Assembly: GCA_002786225.1 (NCBI GenBank)
Contig: PEQN01000024.1
Coordinates: 1 to 46,050 of the forward strand
Source of the DNA: Leptospira sp.
GTDB lineage: Bacteria; Spirochaetota; Leptospiria; Leptospirales; Leptospiraceae
Direction of reading: 5' to 3'
DNA length: 46,050 bases
Part shown: piece by piece, positions 34,970-44,758 of the stretch
How positions within the stretch are numbered: position 1 is the stretch's first letter
Layout of the letters: each line of letters starts with the position of its first letter
Notes under the pieces: generated by a model
Databases searched by the model: none
Told to the model about the DNA's origin: nothing
What the model saw: only the letters and a program-made list of their open reading frames with translations
Translations under genes and position numbers: made by a program

Positions 34970-37900
34970 ATGATTGAAAGCATTATTCAATTTTCTATCA
35001 AAAATAGATTCGCAGTTATCTTAGGCACCTTCTTCTTTGTCATCATTGGACTTTTCAATGCCGCTAAACTTTCCATAGACGCTGTTCCAGATATAACAAA
35101 TGTTCAAGTATCTGCGGTTACATCTTCCCCAGGACTATCTCCACTTGAAGTGGAACAATTTATAACCTATCCAATTGAATTGGAATTCAATGGTATGCCT
35201 AAGGTCAGAGAGATACGCTCTATTTCAAGGACTGGTGTTTCTGCTGTAACAGTTATATTTGAAGATGGAACAGATATCTATTTTGCAAGGCAGCTTGTGA
35301 ATGAACGTCTTAAGATGGCGGAAGAAATTATACCCAAGGGATATGGGAAGCCTGAACTTTCACCTATTGCTACTGGGCTTGGTGATATTTACGAGTTTAC
35401 TCTTTCTTCTGAAAAGCATACCAAAGAAGAACTAAAGACTTACATGAAATGGGAGATAGCTCGCCAGATACGTTCTGTTAAAGGAATTATTGATGTAAAT
35501 ATATACGGTGGGGACGAAAAGCAATACCAAATTAAAATTGATCCCCGTAGGTTACAAGCTCTCAATTTGACTTTAAGTACGATAGCTGAATCATTAGAAT
35601 CTGCTAATATGAATGTTGGTGGTGGTTATATTTCCAAAGGTGAAGAACAAATTGTAATTCGAGGAGAGAGCCAGTTTAAGACTGCTGACGAGATTCGTAA
35701 GGTTGCCATTCGTACCTCGAGGGATGGTATTCCTGTATTACTTGGACAAATCGCAGTCGTCGAGGAAGGTCCAGCTCTTCATTTTGGTTTGGCTACACAA
35801 AATGGTAAAGGGGAAGTAGTAACTTGTACTTCCATTATGCTTATGGGAGAAAATTCCCTCGAAATAGTAGATTCAGTGAAGACTCGTGTAGAAGAAATAA
35901 AAACGAAACTTCCTGAGGGAATGGTGATTACTTCTTTTTATGACAGATCTGAATTTATCTCTCGTACCTTAAGTACAGTATTCACAAATCTAATAGAAGC
36001 CGCTGCCCTAGTATTGCTTATTTTAATTGTTACCTTAGGAAGTATCAAAGGTGCACTTGCGGTTGCCCTTGCAATTCCTGTTTCCATGCTAATCGCAACC
36101 ATATTTATGAATATGTTTGGGGTTGTTGGTAACTTAATGTCTCTGGGAGCCTTGGATTTTGGATTACTAGTCGATGGATCTATTGTTATGCTAGAATCCG
36201 TTTTGCATGGATTCATTTATAAACAAGCAGTCTTAGAAACTCAGAAATCAAAACATGATTTAAATCTTCTGACTGAGGATATCATACTAAGATCTTGTCA
36301 AAAAGTAGCAAGAGCTTCTACTTTTTCAGTAGGAATTATTCTATTGGTCTATCTGCCTTTGATGACTCTAGAAGGAACCGAAGGAAGAATGTTTCGTCCT
36401 ATGGCGATTACAGTGGCTCTTGCCCTAGGTGCTGCCTTAGTATATTCTTTAACTACTTTTCCAGCCTTACTTTCTTTAATATATAAAGAGCCGATTTTCA
36501 AGGAACCAGCCTACTGGGAAAAGCTTAACCATTACTATGAATCCAAGCTTAATTATGTAATGCAGAAGAAGCTAAGAGCCTTGTTCCTGGGAACCTCAAT
36601 CACTATTTTTTGTTTGATGTTAGGTGGGCTTTTGGGTTCTGAATTTTTACCAAAGATAGACGAAGGGGAACTTGAAATTGATATAAAAAGGCTTCCTTCA
36701 ACGTCCCTATTTCATTCTAAGCAATTGAATACTGAGCTTGAGGCTGTGCTACTTACAATCCCTGAAGTATTAATGGCTACTTCGAGAATGGGAAGAGGGG
36801 ATTCTGCCTCGGAACCTGTTGGAACGGAAGAAGGAACCATAATGTTTAAGCTTCGACCTAGAAAAGAATGGACTTCTGCTAAAGATAGAGAAAGTCTTAT
36901 GGAATTTATTAAACAAAAAATGGTTACTGCTGTGCCATCATCCTATATTTCTATCTCTCAACCTATTGAGAATAAGGTAAATGCCTTGCTCTCTGGCTCT
37001 AAGGCTGATATTGTAATCAAGATTTTTGGTGATGACCTTAATACATTAAAAGATATTGCAGATGATTATGCGCAAAAGTTGAAAAAAGTTCCAGGATCGG
37101 CTGATCTACGTGTTCAAAGACTTCTCGGATTGCCTTTGCTCGAGATTAAAGCCGATAGAGAAAAGATGGCGAGGTATGGCGTGTCGTCTGAAGAGATACT
37201 AACAACTGTTCAAACATTGAGGGTAGGATATGATGTTGGAAAGGTTTATGAGGGTTATAAACGTTTTGATTTGATAATTCGCCTAGATGCCGACGTGAAG
37301 GACATGGACGTACTTCAAAATGTTCCAGTCATGTCGAGCACAGGGGAATCCATTCCATTAGGGCAGGTTGCAATAATTGAATTAAATGAAGGTCCATCAG
37401 CCCTTTATCATGATGGACTTAAGAGAAGAATCCTCGTAGAGACCAATGTCCGAGGCAGAGACATGATAGGATTTGTAAACGAAGCCATAGATTCAACTTC
37501 AGAGATAGAGAAGAATCTCCCTCCAGGCTACAGAGTAGATTGGGGCGGGCAATTTGAAAACTTTACTCGAGCGAAGAATCGACTTTCTATGGTTGTTCCT
37601 GTTGCGCTTTTGATTATTTTTGGAATGCTCTTTATTGCTTTTGGTAATATATACTATGCTTTAGGCGTTTTTATCTTAGTTCCTTTCTCCGCAGCAGGAG
37701 GAGTTCTTTCCTTAGTGCTAAGAGGCTTACCTTTTAGTATTCCAGCAGGAGTTGGATTCATTGCTGCTGCAGGGATTTCCGTTCTAAATGGAGTTGTTTT
37801 TGCATCCTATTTAAAATCGTCTTTAGAGAATGATGAAGATATACATCAAGCAGTAACTAAGGCTGCTGTTGGGACACTTAGGGCAGTCATCACAACAGTG

Positions 37901-38236
37901 TTAGTTGCCGTAATAGGCTTTCTTCCTATGGCTATAGCTAGCTCTGCTGGTGCTGAAGTCCAAAGGCCTTTAGCTACCGTTGTAATTGGTGGAGTTTTAT
38001 TTGCAACTATCATGGCACTCTTCCTTCTTCCTCCTGTTTTTCAATTCTTAGTGATTGCAGCTTTAAAACGAGAAGAGTCTAAAGAAGAACAAAAGAAAGA
38101 ATTAGAGAGGCAGTTCTTACTTGGTAAAAGTTTTCAGAAGGAAACCGTGAGCCAAATTGAACCTGAAGAAAACGACCAAGAGGATGATTCAATTTCAGAA
38201 AAGTCTAACAGGGCTAAGAAAAGGAAGAAGAAATGA
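34970..38236 (+). CDS. Heavy-metal RND efflux pump, CzcA-like inner-membrane transporter
   Basis: This 1088-aa protein is a complete RND pump of the HME class, which exports metal ions across both membranes in exchange for protons. In helix 4, [17 protein letters not shown] supplies Asp396, Asp402 and Glu409 with the spacing of the D-D-E motif of CzcA-type divalent cation pumps, unlike the Cu/Ag (CusA-type) helix. The second half contains [20 protein letters not shown] and an [10 protein letters not shown] segment. The C-terminus ends in an acidic/lysine-rich tail (about 1035-1088). The actual metal cannot be read. Its end overlaps the pyrophosphatase gene by 4 bp. Confidence 0.94.
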   Translation: MIESIIQFSIKNRFAVILGTFFFVIIGLFNAAKLSIDAVPDITNVQVSAVTSSPGLSPLEVEQFITYPIELEFNGMPKVREIRSISRTGVSAVTVIFEDGTDIYFARQLVNERLKMAEEIIPKGYGKPELSPIATGLGDIYEFTLSSEKHTKEELKTYMKWEIARQIRSVKGIIDVNIYGGDEKQYQIKIDPRRLQALNLTLSTIAESLESANMNVGGGYISKGEEQIVIRGESQFKTADEIRKVAIRTSRDGIPVLLGQIAVVEEGPALHFGLATQNGKGEVVTCTSIMLMGENSLEIVDSVKTRVEEIKTKLPEGMVITSFYDRSEFISRTLSTVFTNLIEAAALVLLILIVTLGSIKGALAVALAIPVSMLIATIFMNMFGVVGNLMSLGALDFGLLVDGSIVMLESVLHGFIYKQAVLETQKSKHDLNLLTEDIILRSCQKVARASTFSVGIILLVYLPLMTLEGTEGRMFRPMAITVALALGAALVYSLTTFPALLSLIYKEPIFKEPAYWEKLNHYYESKLNYVMQKKLRALFLGTSITIFCLMLGGLLGSEFLPKIDEGELEIDIKRLPSTSLFHSKQLNTELEAVLLTIPEVLMATSRMGRGDSASEPVGTEEGTIMFKLRPRKEWTSAKDRESLMEFIKQKMVTAVPSSYISISQPIENKVNALLSGSKADIVIKIFGDDLNTLKDIADDYAQKLKKVPGSADLRVQRLLGLPLLEIKADREKMARYGVSSEEILTTVQTLRVGYDVGKVYEGYKRFDLIIRLDADVKDMDVLQNVPVMSSTGESIPLGQVAIIELNEGPSALYHDGLKRRILVETNVRGRDMIGFVNEAIDSTSEIEKNLPPGYRVDWGGQFENFTRAKNRLSMVVPVALLIIFGMLFIAFGNIYYALGVFILVPFSAAGGVLSLVLRGLPFSIPAGVGFIAAAGISVLNGVVFASYLKSSLENDEDIHQAVTKAAVGTLRAVITTVLVAVIGFLPMAIASSAGAEVQRPLATVVIGGVLFATIMALFLLPPVFQFLVIAALKREESKEEQKKELERQFLLGKSFQKETVSQIEPEENDQEDDSISEKSNRAKKRKKK

Positions 38237-38856
38237 AAAATAAAAATATCTTTGTATCTCACCCTTGGCATGGAATACATCCAGGAGATAAGACTCCTCA
38301 AGAGATGGATGTTTTTATTGAGATGACTCCTATTGACACTATGAAGTATGAAGTAGACAAGGATTCAGGATACATTCGTGTTGACCGTCCTCAAAAATAC
38401 TCCAACCATTCCCCATCCTTATATGGGTTTATTCCAAGAACCTATTCTGGTGAAGAATCAGCTAAGCGATGTATGGAAAAAATTGGACGCACTGGAATCA
38501 TTGGTGACGGTGATCCAATTGATATTTGTGTATTAAGTTCCAATCCTATCAATCATGGAAACATCATTTTAACTGCAATACCAATAGGCGGACTTCGAAT
38601 GATAGATAAGAATGAGGCTGATGACAAAATTATTGCTATTTTGAAAGATGATCCTGTTTTTTCTAACATCAAAGATATTAAAGATCTGCCACAAACCTTA
38701 GTTAATAAATTAAGGCACTACTTTCTTACCTACAAGGCAATCCCGGTAGTGAATGAGCATCCTCCAGTAGAGATTCCTGAAGTATATGGTAATGAAGAAG
38801 CAATGCAAGTAATACTTGCTGGATTAAAAGACTATGAGCAAAATTTCGGACTCTAA
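38233..38856 (+). CDS. ppa: Inorganic pyrophosphatase, class I
   Basis: This 207-aa soluble, Mg-dependent pyrophosphatase hydrolyses PPi to two phosphates. The family signature is [10 protein letters not shown], with other active-site parts in [25 protein letters not shown] and [10 protein letters not shown]. It is embedded in a metal-efflux operon: ATGA overlap with the pump gene upstream and a 23-bp overlap with the outer-membrane channel gene downstream, so it is translationally coupled on both sides. Confidence 0.95.
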   Translation: MKNKNIFVSHPWHGIHPGDKTPQEMDVFIEMTPIDTMKYEVDKDSGYIRVDRPQKYSNHSPSLYGFIPRTYSGEESAKRCMEKIGRTGIIGDGDPIDICVLSSNPINHGNIILTAIPIGGLRMIDKNEADDKIIAILKDDPVFSNIKDIKDLPQTLVNKLRHYFLTYKAIPVVNEHPPVEIPEVYGNEEAMQVILAGLKDYEQNFGL

Positions 38857-40174
38857 AATATTCTACCTCCTTGTATTCGTGTCTACATTTAGCTTTAATA
38901 CAGCTGTAGATTCAAAAGATGAAAATTTAAGTCGAATCGATGGTTCTGAGCTTGAAGAAAAAATCGCTAATATGGATCTCACTGAATTAGAGAAGTTTGC
39001 AACTGAAAACAATCCTCTTTATCTAAAAGAAAAAACGAATATTGGGAGTGCAAGGGGGGATGTGATTACATCTTCTTTATACTATAATCCTGTATTAGCC
39101 ATTCAGCAGCAATTTATAGGTGCGAGTAGAAATTCAGGAACGGGACTTCCTGAAACCTACGCAATTTTACAACAACCTATAGATATAAATGGAGTTATTC
39201 CTCAAAGAAAGAAAGTTGCACTTCAAGATTTTCAAGTAAGCCTTGCCAATTTTTCCGATTTTGACCGTATTTTCCGTCTTCGCATTCGCCAAAATTATTG
39301 GTCTTTTTTATACCTAACTGAACTAATACGATACCAAGAAGAATTCATTGAGAATTACAACGATTTACTAGAACTCACAAAATTTCGGTCTGATAAAGGT
39401 GATATATCTTATTTAGAATATGAGCGAATAGAATTAGAGCGTATACAACTTGAAAGGGAATATAAAAATACTAGAATCAATCGGGCTCAAGTTGGCAATC
39501 AGCTTAGGGTATTAATCGGAATTCAAAACCCTCAGACAGTTCTAAAGTTCAAAGGCAGATTGGAATTTCAATCTACTAAGGAATTGAAACTTGATCTAAA
39601 TGACTATTCTATTGAGAACAGACCAGATCTACTCGCTCTACAATTCAAAGAAAATAGAGAGAGATTGAATGTTGAATTGAAAAAGAGGGAAGCTGTTCCT
39701 GTATTAACCATTGGTGGTGAAGTAATGAATAAGGGACCTGAAAATTTCATGGGTGTCTATGCTAGTATTCCTCTTCCGGTTAATAACAGAAATCAAGGTG
39801 AGATTCTCAAAGCAGAAGAAATTGCTAAGGGCGCTAGGTTGAATGTCGAATCCAAAAGAATAGAAATTCAATCTGAAATTCTTACCGCTAAGCGAGAATT
39901 AGCTGTAAGAGAAGAGCAGCTATTAGAATATAGGAAAATCAACCTTTTAGAGAAAAATAAAGGTGTTCAAGAAAAATCACGACTAGCTTACATTCGAGGT
40001 GCATCGAATCTTGTAACCTTTCTTGAGGCTGAAAGAAATTATCTTACAGTTTTAAGAACATATTATGAATTAATTTATTTGTATTATAATTCTATAGATA
40101 TTTTTCGAGCGGCTATCGGAAAATTGAATGAAGAATCTACTTCTGGCCAAAAGAACACTGGTATAAAAGAATGA
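38834..40174 (+). CDS. Outer-membrane efflux channel, TolC/CzcC-like
   Basis: This 446-aa exported protein has an N-terminal signal (about residues 8-24, [17 protein letters not shown]) and two OEP repeats of long helices plus beta strands typical of TolC-family channels. Examples are the pairs around NPVLAIQQQF/PETYAILQQPIDINGVIPQRKKVALQD and PVLTIGGEVMNKGPENFMGVYASIPLPVNNRNQGEI. It would connect the RND pump to the outside. It overlaps ppa by 23 bp and the adaptor gene by 4 bp. Confidence 0.92.
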   Translation: MSKISDSKIFYLLVFVSTFSFNTAVDSKDENLSRIDGSELEEKIANMDLTELEKFATENNPLYLKEKTNIGSARGDVITSSLYYNPVLAIQQQFIGASRNSGTGLPETYAILQQPIDINGVIPQRKKVALQDFQVSLANFSDFDRIFRLRIRQNYWSFLYLTELIRYQEEFIENYNDLLELTKFRSDKGDISYLEYERIELERIQLEREYKNTRINRAQVGNQLRVLIGIQNPQTVLKFKGRLEFQSTKELKLDLNDYSIENRPDLLALQFKENRERLNVELKKREAVPVLTIGGEVMNKGPENFMGVYASIPLPVNNRNQGEILKAEEIAKGARLNVESKRIEIQSEILTAKRELAVREEQLLEYRKINLLEKNKGVQEKSRLAYIRGASNLVTFLEAERNYLTVLRTYYELIYLYYNSIDIFRAAIGKLNEESTSGQKNTGIKE

Positions 40175-41346
40175 AACAAACAAAAGTATTTCGAATCGCA
40201 TTATTAATTTTAGGTGTAGCAATTGCAGTCTATTTCTTTCTTCAATGGAAGGGTAGCGGTAAGGAAGAAGTTAAGGAAGTAACTGCTCCTAAAGAAAGAC
40301 AAATTCAAATTTCAGAAAGCATTTTGAAAAATCATCCAATCCAAACTACCAGTTTGAAATTAGAAGGTGAATTTGAAGAGGTTCTTCTCCCAGGAAAGGT
40401 TTCCTATGACTTAGCTAAGATGGCTAGAATAGGAAGTCGTGTTCCTGGAAGAATCGTTTCCATTTATGTCAATGAAGGTGATTTTGTTAGGCAGGGACAA
40501 GTTATTTTTAGCATTCAATCAGTAGAGCTGGGTGATATGGAAGCTATCTACCGTAAGGCGAGTGCAAGAAAAGAAGCCTTACTTTTACAAGCTGAGCGTG
40601 CCAAAGAATTGTATGAGAAGAAGGTCACATCTGCAAAAGAATTTGAAATGGCTATGATGGATTACAAAACTGTTAAAACTGAATTAGAGACCAGTCGCTC
40701 TGCTTTAGAAAATTATGGATTGAATGAGGCTGAAATCAATGCACTTGTTGGCGGTAAATCTTATTCCTTGAATCTTCCTATCCGAAGTCCAATATCAGGT
40801 ACTATTACAGAAAGAAATGCAATTTTGGGTCAGGCAGTATCAGTTCGTGACAATCTTTTCACAGTTGCCGATCTTTCTACTCTTTGGATTTTATTAGATG
40901 TCTATGAAAAAGATTTAAACCAAATTCGCATTGGTACCCAAGCTGAAGTTTTTCCTGTAGGAAATGAGGCAGATAAAGTTATTGCTAAAGTTGCTCACGT
41001 AGGCGAAGTAATTGATCCTGTTAAGAGGACTGCCGAATTACGATTGTTAGTAAAGAATGCCAAAGGTCGACTTCGTCCTGGTCAATCAATTAGTGCGGTC
41101 GTTCAAGGTCTAGTTGCCCAAGGTGAAAAGTCAAAATTCTATACTCTTCCAGAGAAATGTGTTCATAAAATTGAAGGGGAGACTATTGTTTTTCTTCAAA
41201 ATCCAAATGGAACATTCACACCTAGAAAGATTCAAGTTGGACGTTTAGTGGATGATAGGATAGAGGTCATTTCTGGGCTCAGTGAAGGCGATGTAGTTGT
41301 GTCAGATGGGTCTTTTTTATTGAAAAGTGAATTTCTAAAAATTTAA
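40171..41346 (+). CDS. Periplasmic adaptor (membrane fusion protein), CzcB-like
   Basis: This 391-aa protein has an N-terminal membrane anchor (about 7-24), a lipoyl/barrel-sandwich half (GSRVPGRIVSIYVNEGDFVRQGQVIFSIQS) and a helical hairpin (about 125-190). The returning lipoyl half is NLPIRSPISGTITERNAILGQAVSVRDNLFTVADLSTLWI, followed by beta-barrel and membrane-proximal domains. It bridges the RND pump and the outer-membrane channel. It is the last gene of the efflux operon; the order pump, pyrophosphatase, channel, adaptor is unusual. Confidence 0.94.
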   Translation: MKQTKVFRIALLILGVAIAVYFFLQWKGSGKEEVKEVTAPKERQIQISESILKNHPIQTTSLKLEGEFEEVLLPGKVSYDLAKMARIGSRVPGRIVSIYVNEGDFVRQGQVIFSIQSVELGDMEAIYRKASARKEALLLQAERAKELYEKKVTSAKEFEMAMMDYKTVKTELETSRSALENYGLNEAEINALVGGKSYSLNLPIRSPISGTITERNAILGQAVSVRDNLFTVADLSTLWILLDVYEKDLNQIRIGTQAEVFPVGNEADKVIAKVAHVGEVIDPVKRTAELRLLVKNAKGRLRPGQSISAVVQGLVAQGEKSKFYTLPEKCVHKIEGETIVFLQNPNGTFTPRKIQVGRLVDDRIEVISGLSEGDVVVSDGSFLLKSEFLKI

Positions 41347-41378
41347 TTTTGTATTGACATAACATACATTTCCTAGGC

Positions 41379-41389
41379 ACTTGTTAAGT
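41379..41389. promoter_or_regulatory. Small palindrome at the lexA start
   Basis: ACTT-GTT-AAGT (41379-41389) is a short dyad ending 3 bp before the lexA ATG and abutting a TATAAT at 41389-41394. TTGACA occurs at 41354-41359. No TTTG-N5-CAAA box, the SOS box reported for Leptospira interrogans LexA, is seen. It is a candidate autoregulatory operator only. Confidence 0.25.
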
Positions 41390-41392
41390 ATA

Positions 41393-42001
41393 ATGAAAGA
41401 ACTTACTGACAAGCAAGAACTCGTATACAAATTTATTACCAATTCAATGAAAGAACGAGGCATGCCACCTACCATTCGAGAGATAGGTGACGAGTTCCAG
41501 ATAACTGCCAAAGGTGCTTACGACCACTTAAAGGCTATTGAAAAGAAAGGCTTTATCAAGACTCATAAGAACCAATCTCGTGCAATAGAATTAACACGAA
41601 ATGATGCTCTTGATTCTTTACCATCCCAAGCTATAACCATTCCTGTTTTGGGTAGAGTAGCTGCTGGAATGCCAATTTTAGCTGAGGAAAATGTTGAATC
41701 CTATATTCCTGTTCCGGATCGACTGGCGAAGAAACCTGGAACTTTTGCATTAAAAGTAGTCGGGGATTCCATGATAGACGCTGGGATCAATGATGGTGAC
41801 TTAGCCATCATCCAAAAGAAAGAAACCGCGAGAAACGGGGAAATTGTTGTCGCTTTACTTGATGATGAGGCGACTCTTAAAGTATTCTATAAAGAGTCTG
41901 ACCATATTCGTTTGGAACCAAGAAATCCTAAATTAAAACCTATCAAAACTAAAAAAGCCATTGTTATGGGCAAATTGATAGGGATTCTTCGTTTTTACTG
42001 A
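41393..42001 (+). CDS. lexA: LexA, SOS-response repressor and self-cleaving protease
   Basis: The 202-aa protein starts at ATG 41393, giving the canonical MKELTDKQ N-terminus; the in-frame TTG at 41381 is less likely. The winged-helix domain has GMPPTIREIGDEFQ...KGAYDHLKAIEKKGFIK. The self-cleavage site is Ala91-Gly92 and the serine-lysine dyad is Ser126 and Lys163, each exactly 7 residues later than in E. coli LexA. RecA-stimulated cleavage would derepress DNA-repair genes. No standard SOS box is visible upstream. It is the first gene of a run ending with pssA. Confidence 0.97.
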   Translation: MKELTDKQELVYKFITNSMKERGMPPTIREIGDEFQITAKGAYDHLKAIEKKGFIKTHKNQSRAIELTRNDALDSLPSQAITIPVLGRVAAGMPILAEENVESYIPVPDRLAKKPGTFALKVVGDSMIDAGINDGDLAIIQKKETARNGEIVVALLDDEATLKVFYKESDHIRLEPRNPKLKPIKTKKAIVMGKLIGILRFY

Positions 42002-42046
42002 TTGACGGAGGAAGGGACTCCAAGGAATCTAAGTAGAGGTTTGCTT

Positions 42047-42328
42047 TTGAACTACAGATTCCTAATTTTTCCCTTATTGATTATTATGCTTTCCTGTGCT
42101 CCAGAAAAAGAGCAAGTTACCGATCTTGATCTCAATCGCGTTCTTGAAAAATGGTCTAAAGATCGAATCTCTACAGCTATTGCAATCGAAGAGGGCAAGA
42201 AATTGCCCACAGATCGTGAGCTCTTTATCGAAGCTTGCAAGGTTTACAGATTGAATCCTGAAATTGCATTTCAAGTTCTAAAATCAAAAGAACCTAAAAT
42301 CTATAAATTGGTTCAGGGGGAGATTTGA
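42047..42328 (+). CDS. Small putative lipoprotein, 93 aa
   Basis: The frame is open from TTG 42002, directly after the lexA stop, but the TTG at 42047, 7 nt after AGAGG (42035-42039), gives a clean signal peptide (NYRFLIFPLLIIMLSC) with lipobox I-M-L-S-C. The mature part of about 75 residues is charged and helical, with no recognised domain. It overlaps the start of the downstream protease gene by 4 bp and may act with it in the periplasm (inference from position only). Confidence 0.7.
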   Translation: MNYRFLIFPLLIIMLSCAPEKEQVTDLDLNRVLEKWSKDRISTAIAIEEGKKLPTDRELFIEACKVYRLNPEIAFQVLKSKEPKIYKLVQGEI

Positions 42329-43695
42329 AATTTTTAAAAAATCTATCGTGGTTGAGTCTGGGATTTTTCCTGGGCTTTCTTATTTTTGCATTTCCATCCA
42401 AGGCTAGAGCACTTTCCCAAGATGCAGAGGAGTATCTCCAAATTCTTCATGAAATAGTTTCTTATCTTGAGACGGATTATGTTGAAAAGGTAAATGAGGC
42501 TGATCTATATAAGGGTGCAATACAAGGTATACTTTCTTCTTTAAAAGATCCTCACAGTAGATTTCTATCCAAGGAAGAATTTAAAGAACTTCAATCGGAA
42601 ACTCGAGGATCCTTTGGTGGATTAGGAATAGAAGTCTTGTTCCAAGATGGCAAAATCCTAATTGTCTCTCCTATTGATGATACTCCTGCTTCGCGTGCTG
42701 GCTTGCTTCCTGAGGACAAAATTATCGAAATCAATGGAATCAAGACTCAAACTATGAACCTCAATGATGCTATAAGTTTAATGCGAGGAGAAGTTGGTTC
42801 AGGTGTTAGTTTATTAATTGAAAGAAAGAATGTAAAACCATTTCCAGTTGATCTTGTTCGTGAAATGATCAAGATACAATATATCAAAAAAGAATATATA
42901 AAAAATGAAAAAATTGGTTACATTCGCTTACTTCAATTTATGGGCAAGGATACAACAGCCAAAGATTTTTACCAAGCGATCCAAGATTTAACCAAACAAG
43001 GTGCAGAGAGCTTGATTATAGACTTACGAAACAATCCAGGTGGACTCTTGGATTTGGCTGTTCAGCTCTCTGAGATTTTTCTTGATAAGGGCAAAGAAGT
43101 TGTCTCTGTTCGTGGACGAGATGGAGTCATGATCCGAAGTTACAAATCAAGTACTGGTTTAGGTAAGTTCTTAGATATTCCAGTAGTAATTCTAATGAAC
43201 AATGGTTCTGCAAGTGCATCAGAGATTTTGGCAGGTGCTTTAAAGGATCATAAACGTGCTAAATTAGTTGGAACCAAATCTTTTGGTAAAGGATCCGTTC
43301 AAAATATCTACAATCTTCCACATGGAACAGGCGTTGCATTAACAATCCAGAAATACTATACTCCTTCTGGTGTATCTATTCATGGCAAAGGTATAGAACC
43401 TGATATCCTAATTGAACCTTTTGGTCCTAAGGACGATGATAAGTTTTATTTTGAAAAACTTTCTAAATCAAATCTTTTGAAAACATTTACTAAGGAAAAT
43501 CCTATTTATTCGAGTATGAAAGGAGATCTTTTTTACCAGAAACTTCAAAAAGAAAAAATACTCCTGTCTGAAGATCTGTCTAAATTTCTTTATTATTCCG
43601 AGACCATGATAGGGAAAAAGGCTCCATTGATTACTTTAGAATTTGACCCTCAGTTGAAAGAAGCGATTCAAATCTTGAATTCTTCTAAAAAATAA
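42325..43695 (+). CDS. C-terminal processing peptidase, S41 family
   Basis: This 456-aa exported serine protease (CtpA/Prc type) starts at TTG 42325 after GGGGGAG. An N-terminal signal or membrane segment (about 8-28) is followed by a PDZ domain (about 95-175) that recognises C-terminal tails. The catalytic part has RNNPGGLLDLAVQLSEIFL, NNGSASASEILAGAL with catalytic Ser297 and GTKSFGKGSVQ with Lys322, 25 residues apart as in the family. Substrates are likely periplasmic or lipid-linked proteins. Confidence 0.95.
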   Translation: MKFLKNLSWLSLGFFLGFLIFAFPSKARALSQDAEEYLQILHEIVSYLETDYVEKVNEADLYKGAIQGILSSLKDPHSRFLSKEEFKELQSETRGSFGGLGIEVLFQDGKILIVSPIDDTPASRAGLLPEDKIIEINGIKTQTMNLNDAISLMRGEVGSGVSLLIERKNVKPFPVDLVREMIKIQYIKKEYIKNEKIGYIRLLQFMGKDTTAKDFYQAIQDLTKQGAESLIIDLRNNPGGLLDLAVQLSEIFLDKGKEVVSVRGRDGVMIRSYKSSTGLGKFLDIPVVILMNNGSASASEILAGALKDHKRAKLVGTKSFGKGSVQNIYNLPHGTGVALTIQKYYTPSGVSIHGKGIEPDILIEPFGPKDDDKFYFEKLSKSNLLKTFTKENPIYSSMKGDLFYQKLQKEKILLSEDLSKFLYYSETMIGKKAPLITLEFDPQLKEAIQILNSSKK

Positions 43696-43699
43696 GGGT

Positions 43700-44755
43700 A
43701 TGATAGGTTTAGGTATAGAGTCATCTTGTGATGAAACAAGCTTAGGTCTTGTAAGAGATGGGAAAGAAATTCTACACCTTGCTTTGTATAGTCAAATCGA
43801 ATCTCATGCGAAATATAGAGGTGTTGTACCTGAGATCGCATCTAGAGCTCATTTAGAAAAAATCAATTTCTTACTAGATGAATGCCTTACTCAATCAGGT
43901 TTAGATTTTTCAGATCTTGCTTATGTTGCTGTTAGCCAAAGACCAGGATTAATGGGTTCCTTAATGATAGGTGCTCAAATGGCAAGATGCATTCATTTAG
44001 TGCATGGTATTCCTATTGTATGTGTCAATCATTTGGAGGCACATCTTTCTGTTGTTCGATTGAATATAGATCAACTTCAAAATTCCCAAGAAATCAAAAC
44101 TATTGCCCCCTTTCCTCATCTTGGTTTGCTTCTTTCAGGAGGCAATTCCAGTATTTATATTCATAAAGATTGGAATGACTTGGAGTTGATAGGTGATACT
44201 TTGGATGACGCCTTAGGAGAAGCATTTGATAAGGCAGCATCCATTCTTGGATTAGGCTATCCTGGTGGACCCGAAATTGAAAAATTTGCAAATTTTTATG
44301 AACAGGAAATTACATCTGGGAGTAAGAAAGCAGAAATCCCAATTCTTCCAAAGTTGCTCAAGTCACAACCTGACCATGAACTCCATTTTTCCTTCAGTGG
44401 ATTGAAGACAGCCTTATTAAATGCAAAAAAAGATCATCCTTCCATTTCTTTAAATCGATTTTGCTTTGAATTCCAAGAAACAAGTATAGAGTTGGTCTTA
44501 AGAAATGTAAAGAATGCGATCAAGAAAACAGGAATTAAGACTGTTGTAGCTGGTGGTGGGGTTTTAGCAAATACCAGACTTACCAGTAAACTAAAGGAAT
44601 TTGCCTTAGACAATTCAGTCGAAATTTTATTTCCTAAAAATAAGATCCTCAGTACAGATAATGGGGTCATGGTTGCATGTTTAGGATATTACTTATTTAC
44701 TAAAGGAATTCAGAACGAAATAGACTTTCAGGTTAGTCCAAAGAGGATAGCATAA
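43700..44755 (+). CDS. tsaD: tRNA N6-adenosine threonylcarbamoyltransferase
   Basis: This 351-aa Kae1/TsaD protein transfers threonylcarbamoyl to A37 of ANN-decoding tRNAs, with TsaB and TsaE (not in this window). It shows GIESSCDETSLGLV, PEIASRAHLE, the metal-binding VNHLEAH with His111 and His115, LLSGGNSSIYI, DTLDDALGEAFDKAASILGLGYPGGP and STDNGVMVA with the last metal-ligand Asp. Although often called a protease (Gcp) in old annotations, that is not its function. It lies 4 bp after the S41 protease gene and 3 bp before pssA. Confidence 0.97.
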   Translation: MIGLGIESSCDETSLGLVRDGKEILHLALYSQIESHAKYRGVVPEIASRAHLEKINFLLDECLTQSGLDFSDLAYVAVSQRPGLMGSLMIGAQMARCIHLVHGIPIVCVNHLEAHLSVVRLNIDQLQNSQEIKTIAPFPHLGLLLSGGNSSIYIHKDWNDLELIGDTLDDALGEAFDKAASILGLGYPGGPEIEKFANFYEQEITSGSKKAEIPILPKLLKSQPDHELHFSFSGLKTALLNAKKDHPSISLNRFCFEFQETSIELVLRNVKNAIKKTGIKTVVAGGGVLANTRLTSKLKEFALDNSVEILFPKNKILSTDNGVMVACLGYYLFTKGIQNEIDFQVSPKRIA

Positions 44756-44758
44756 AAT

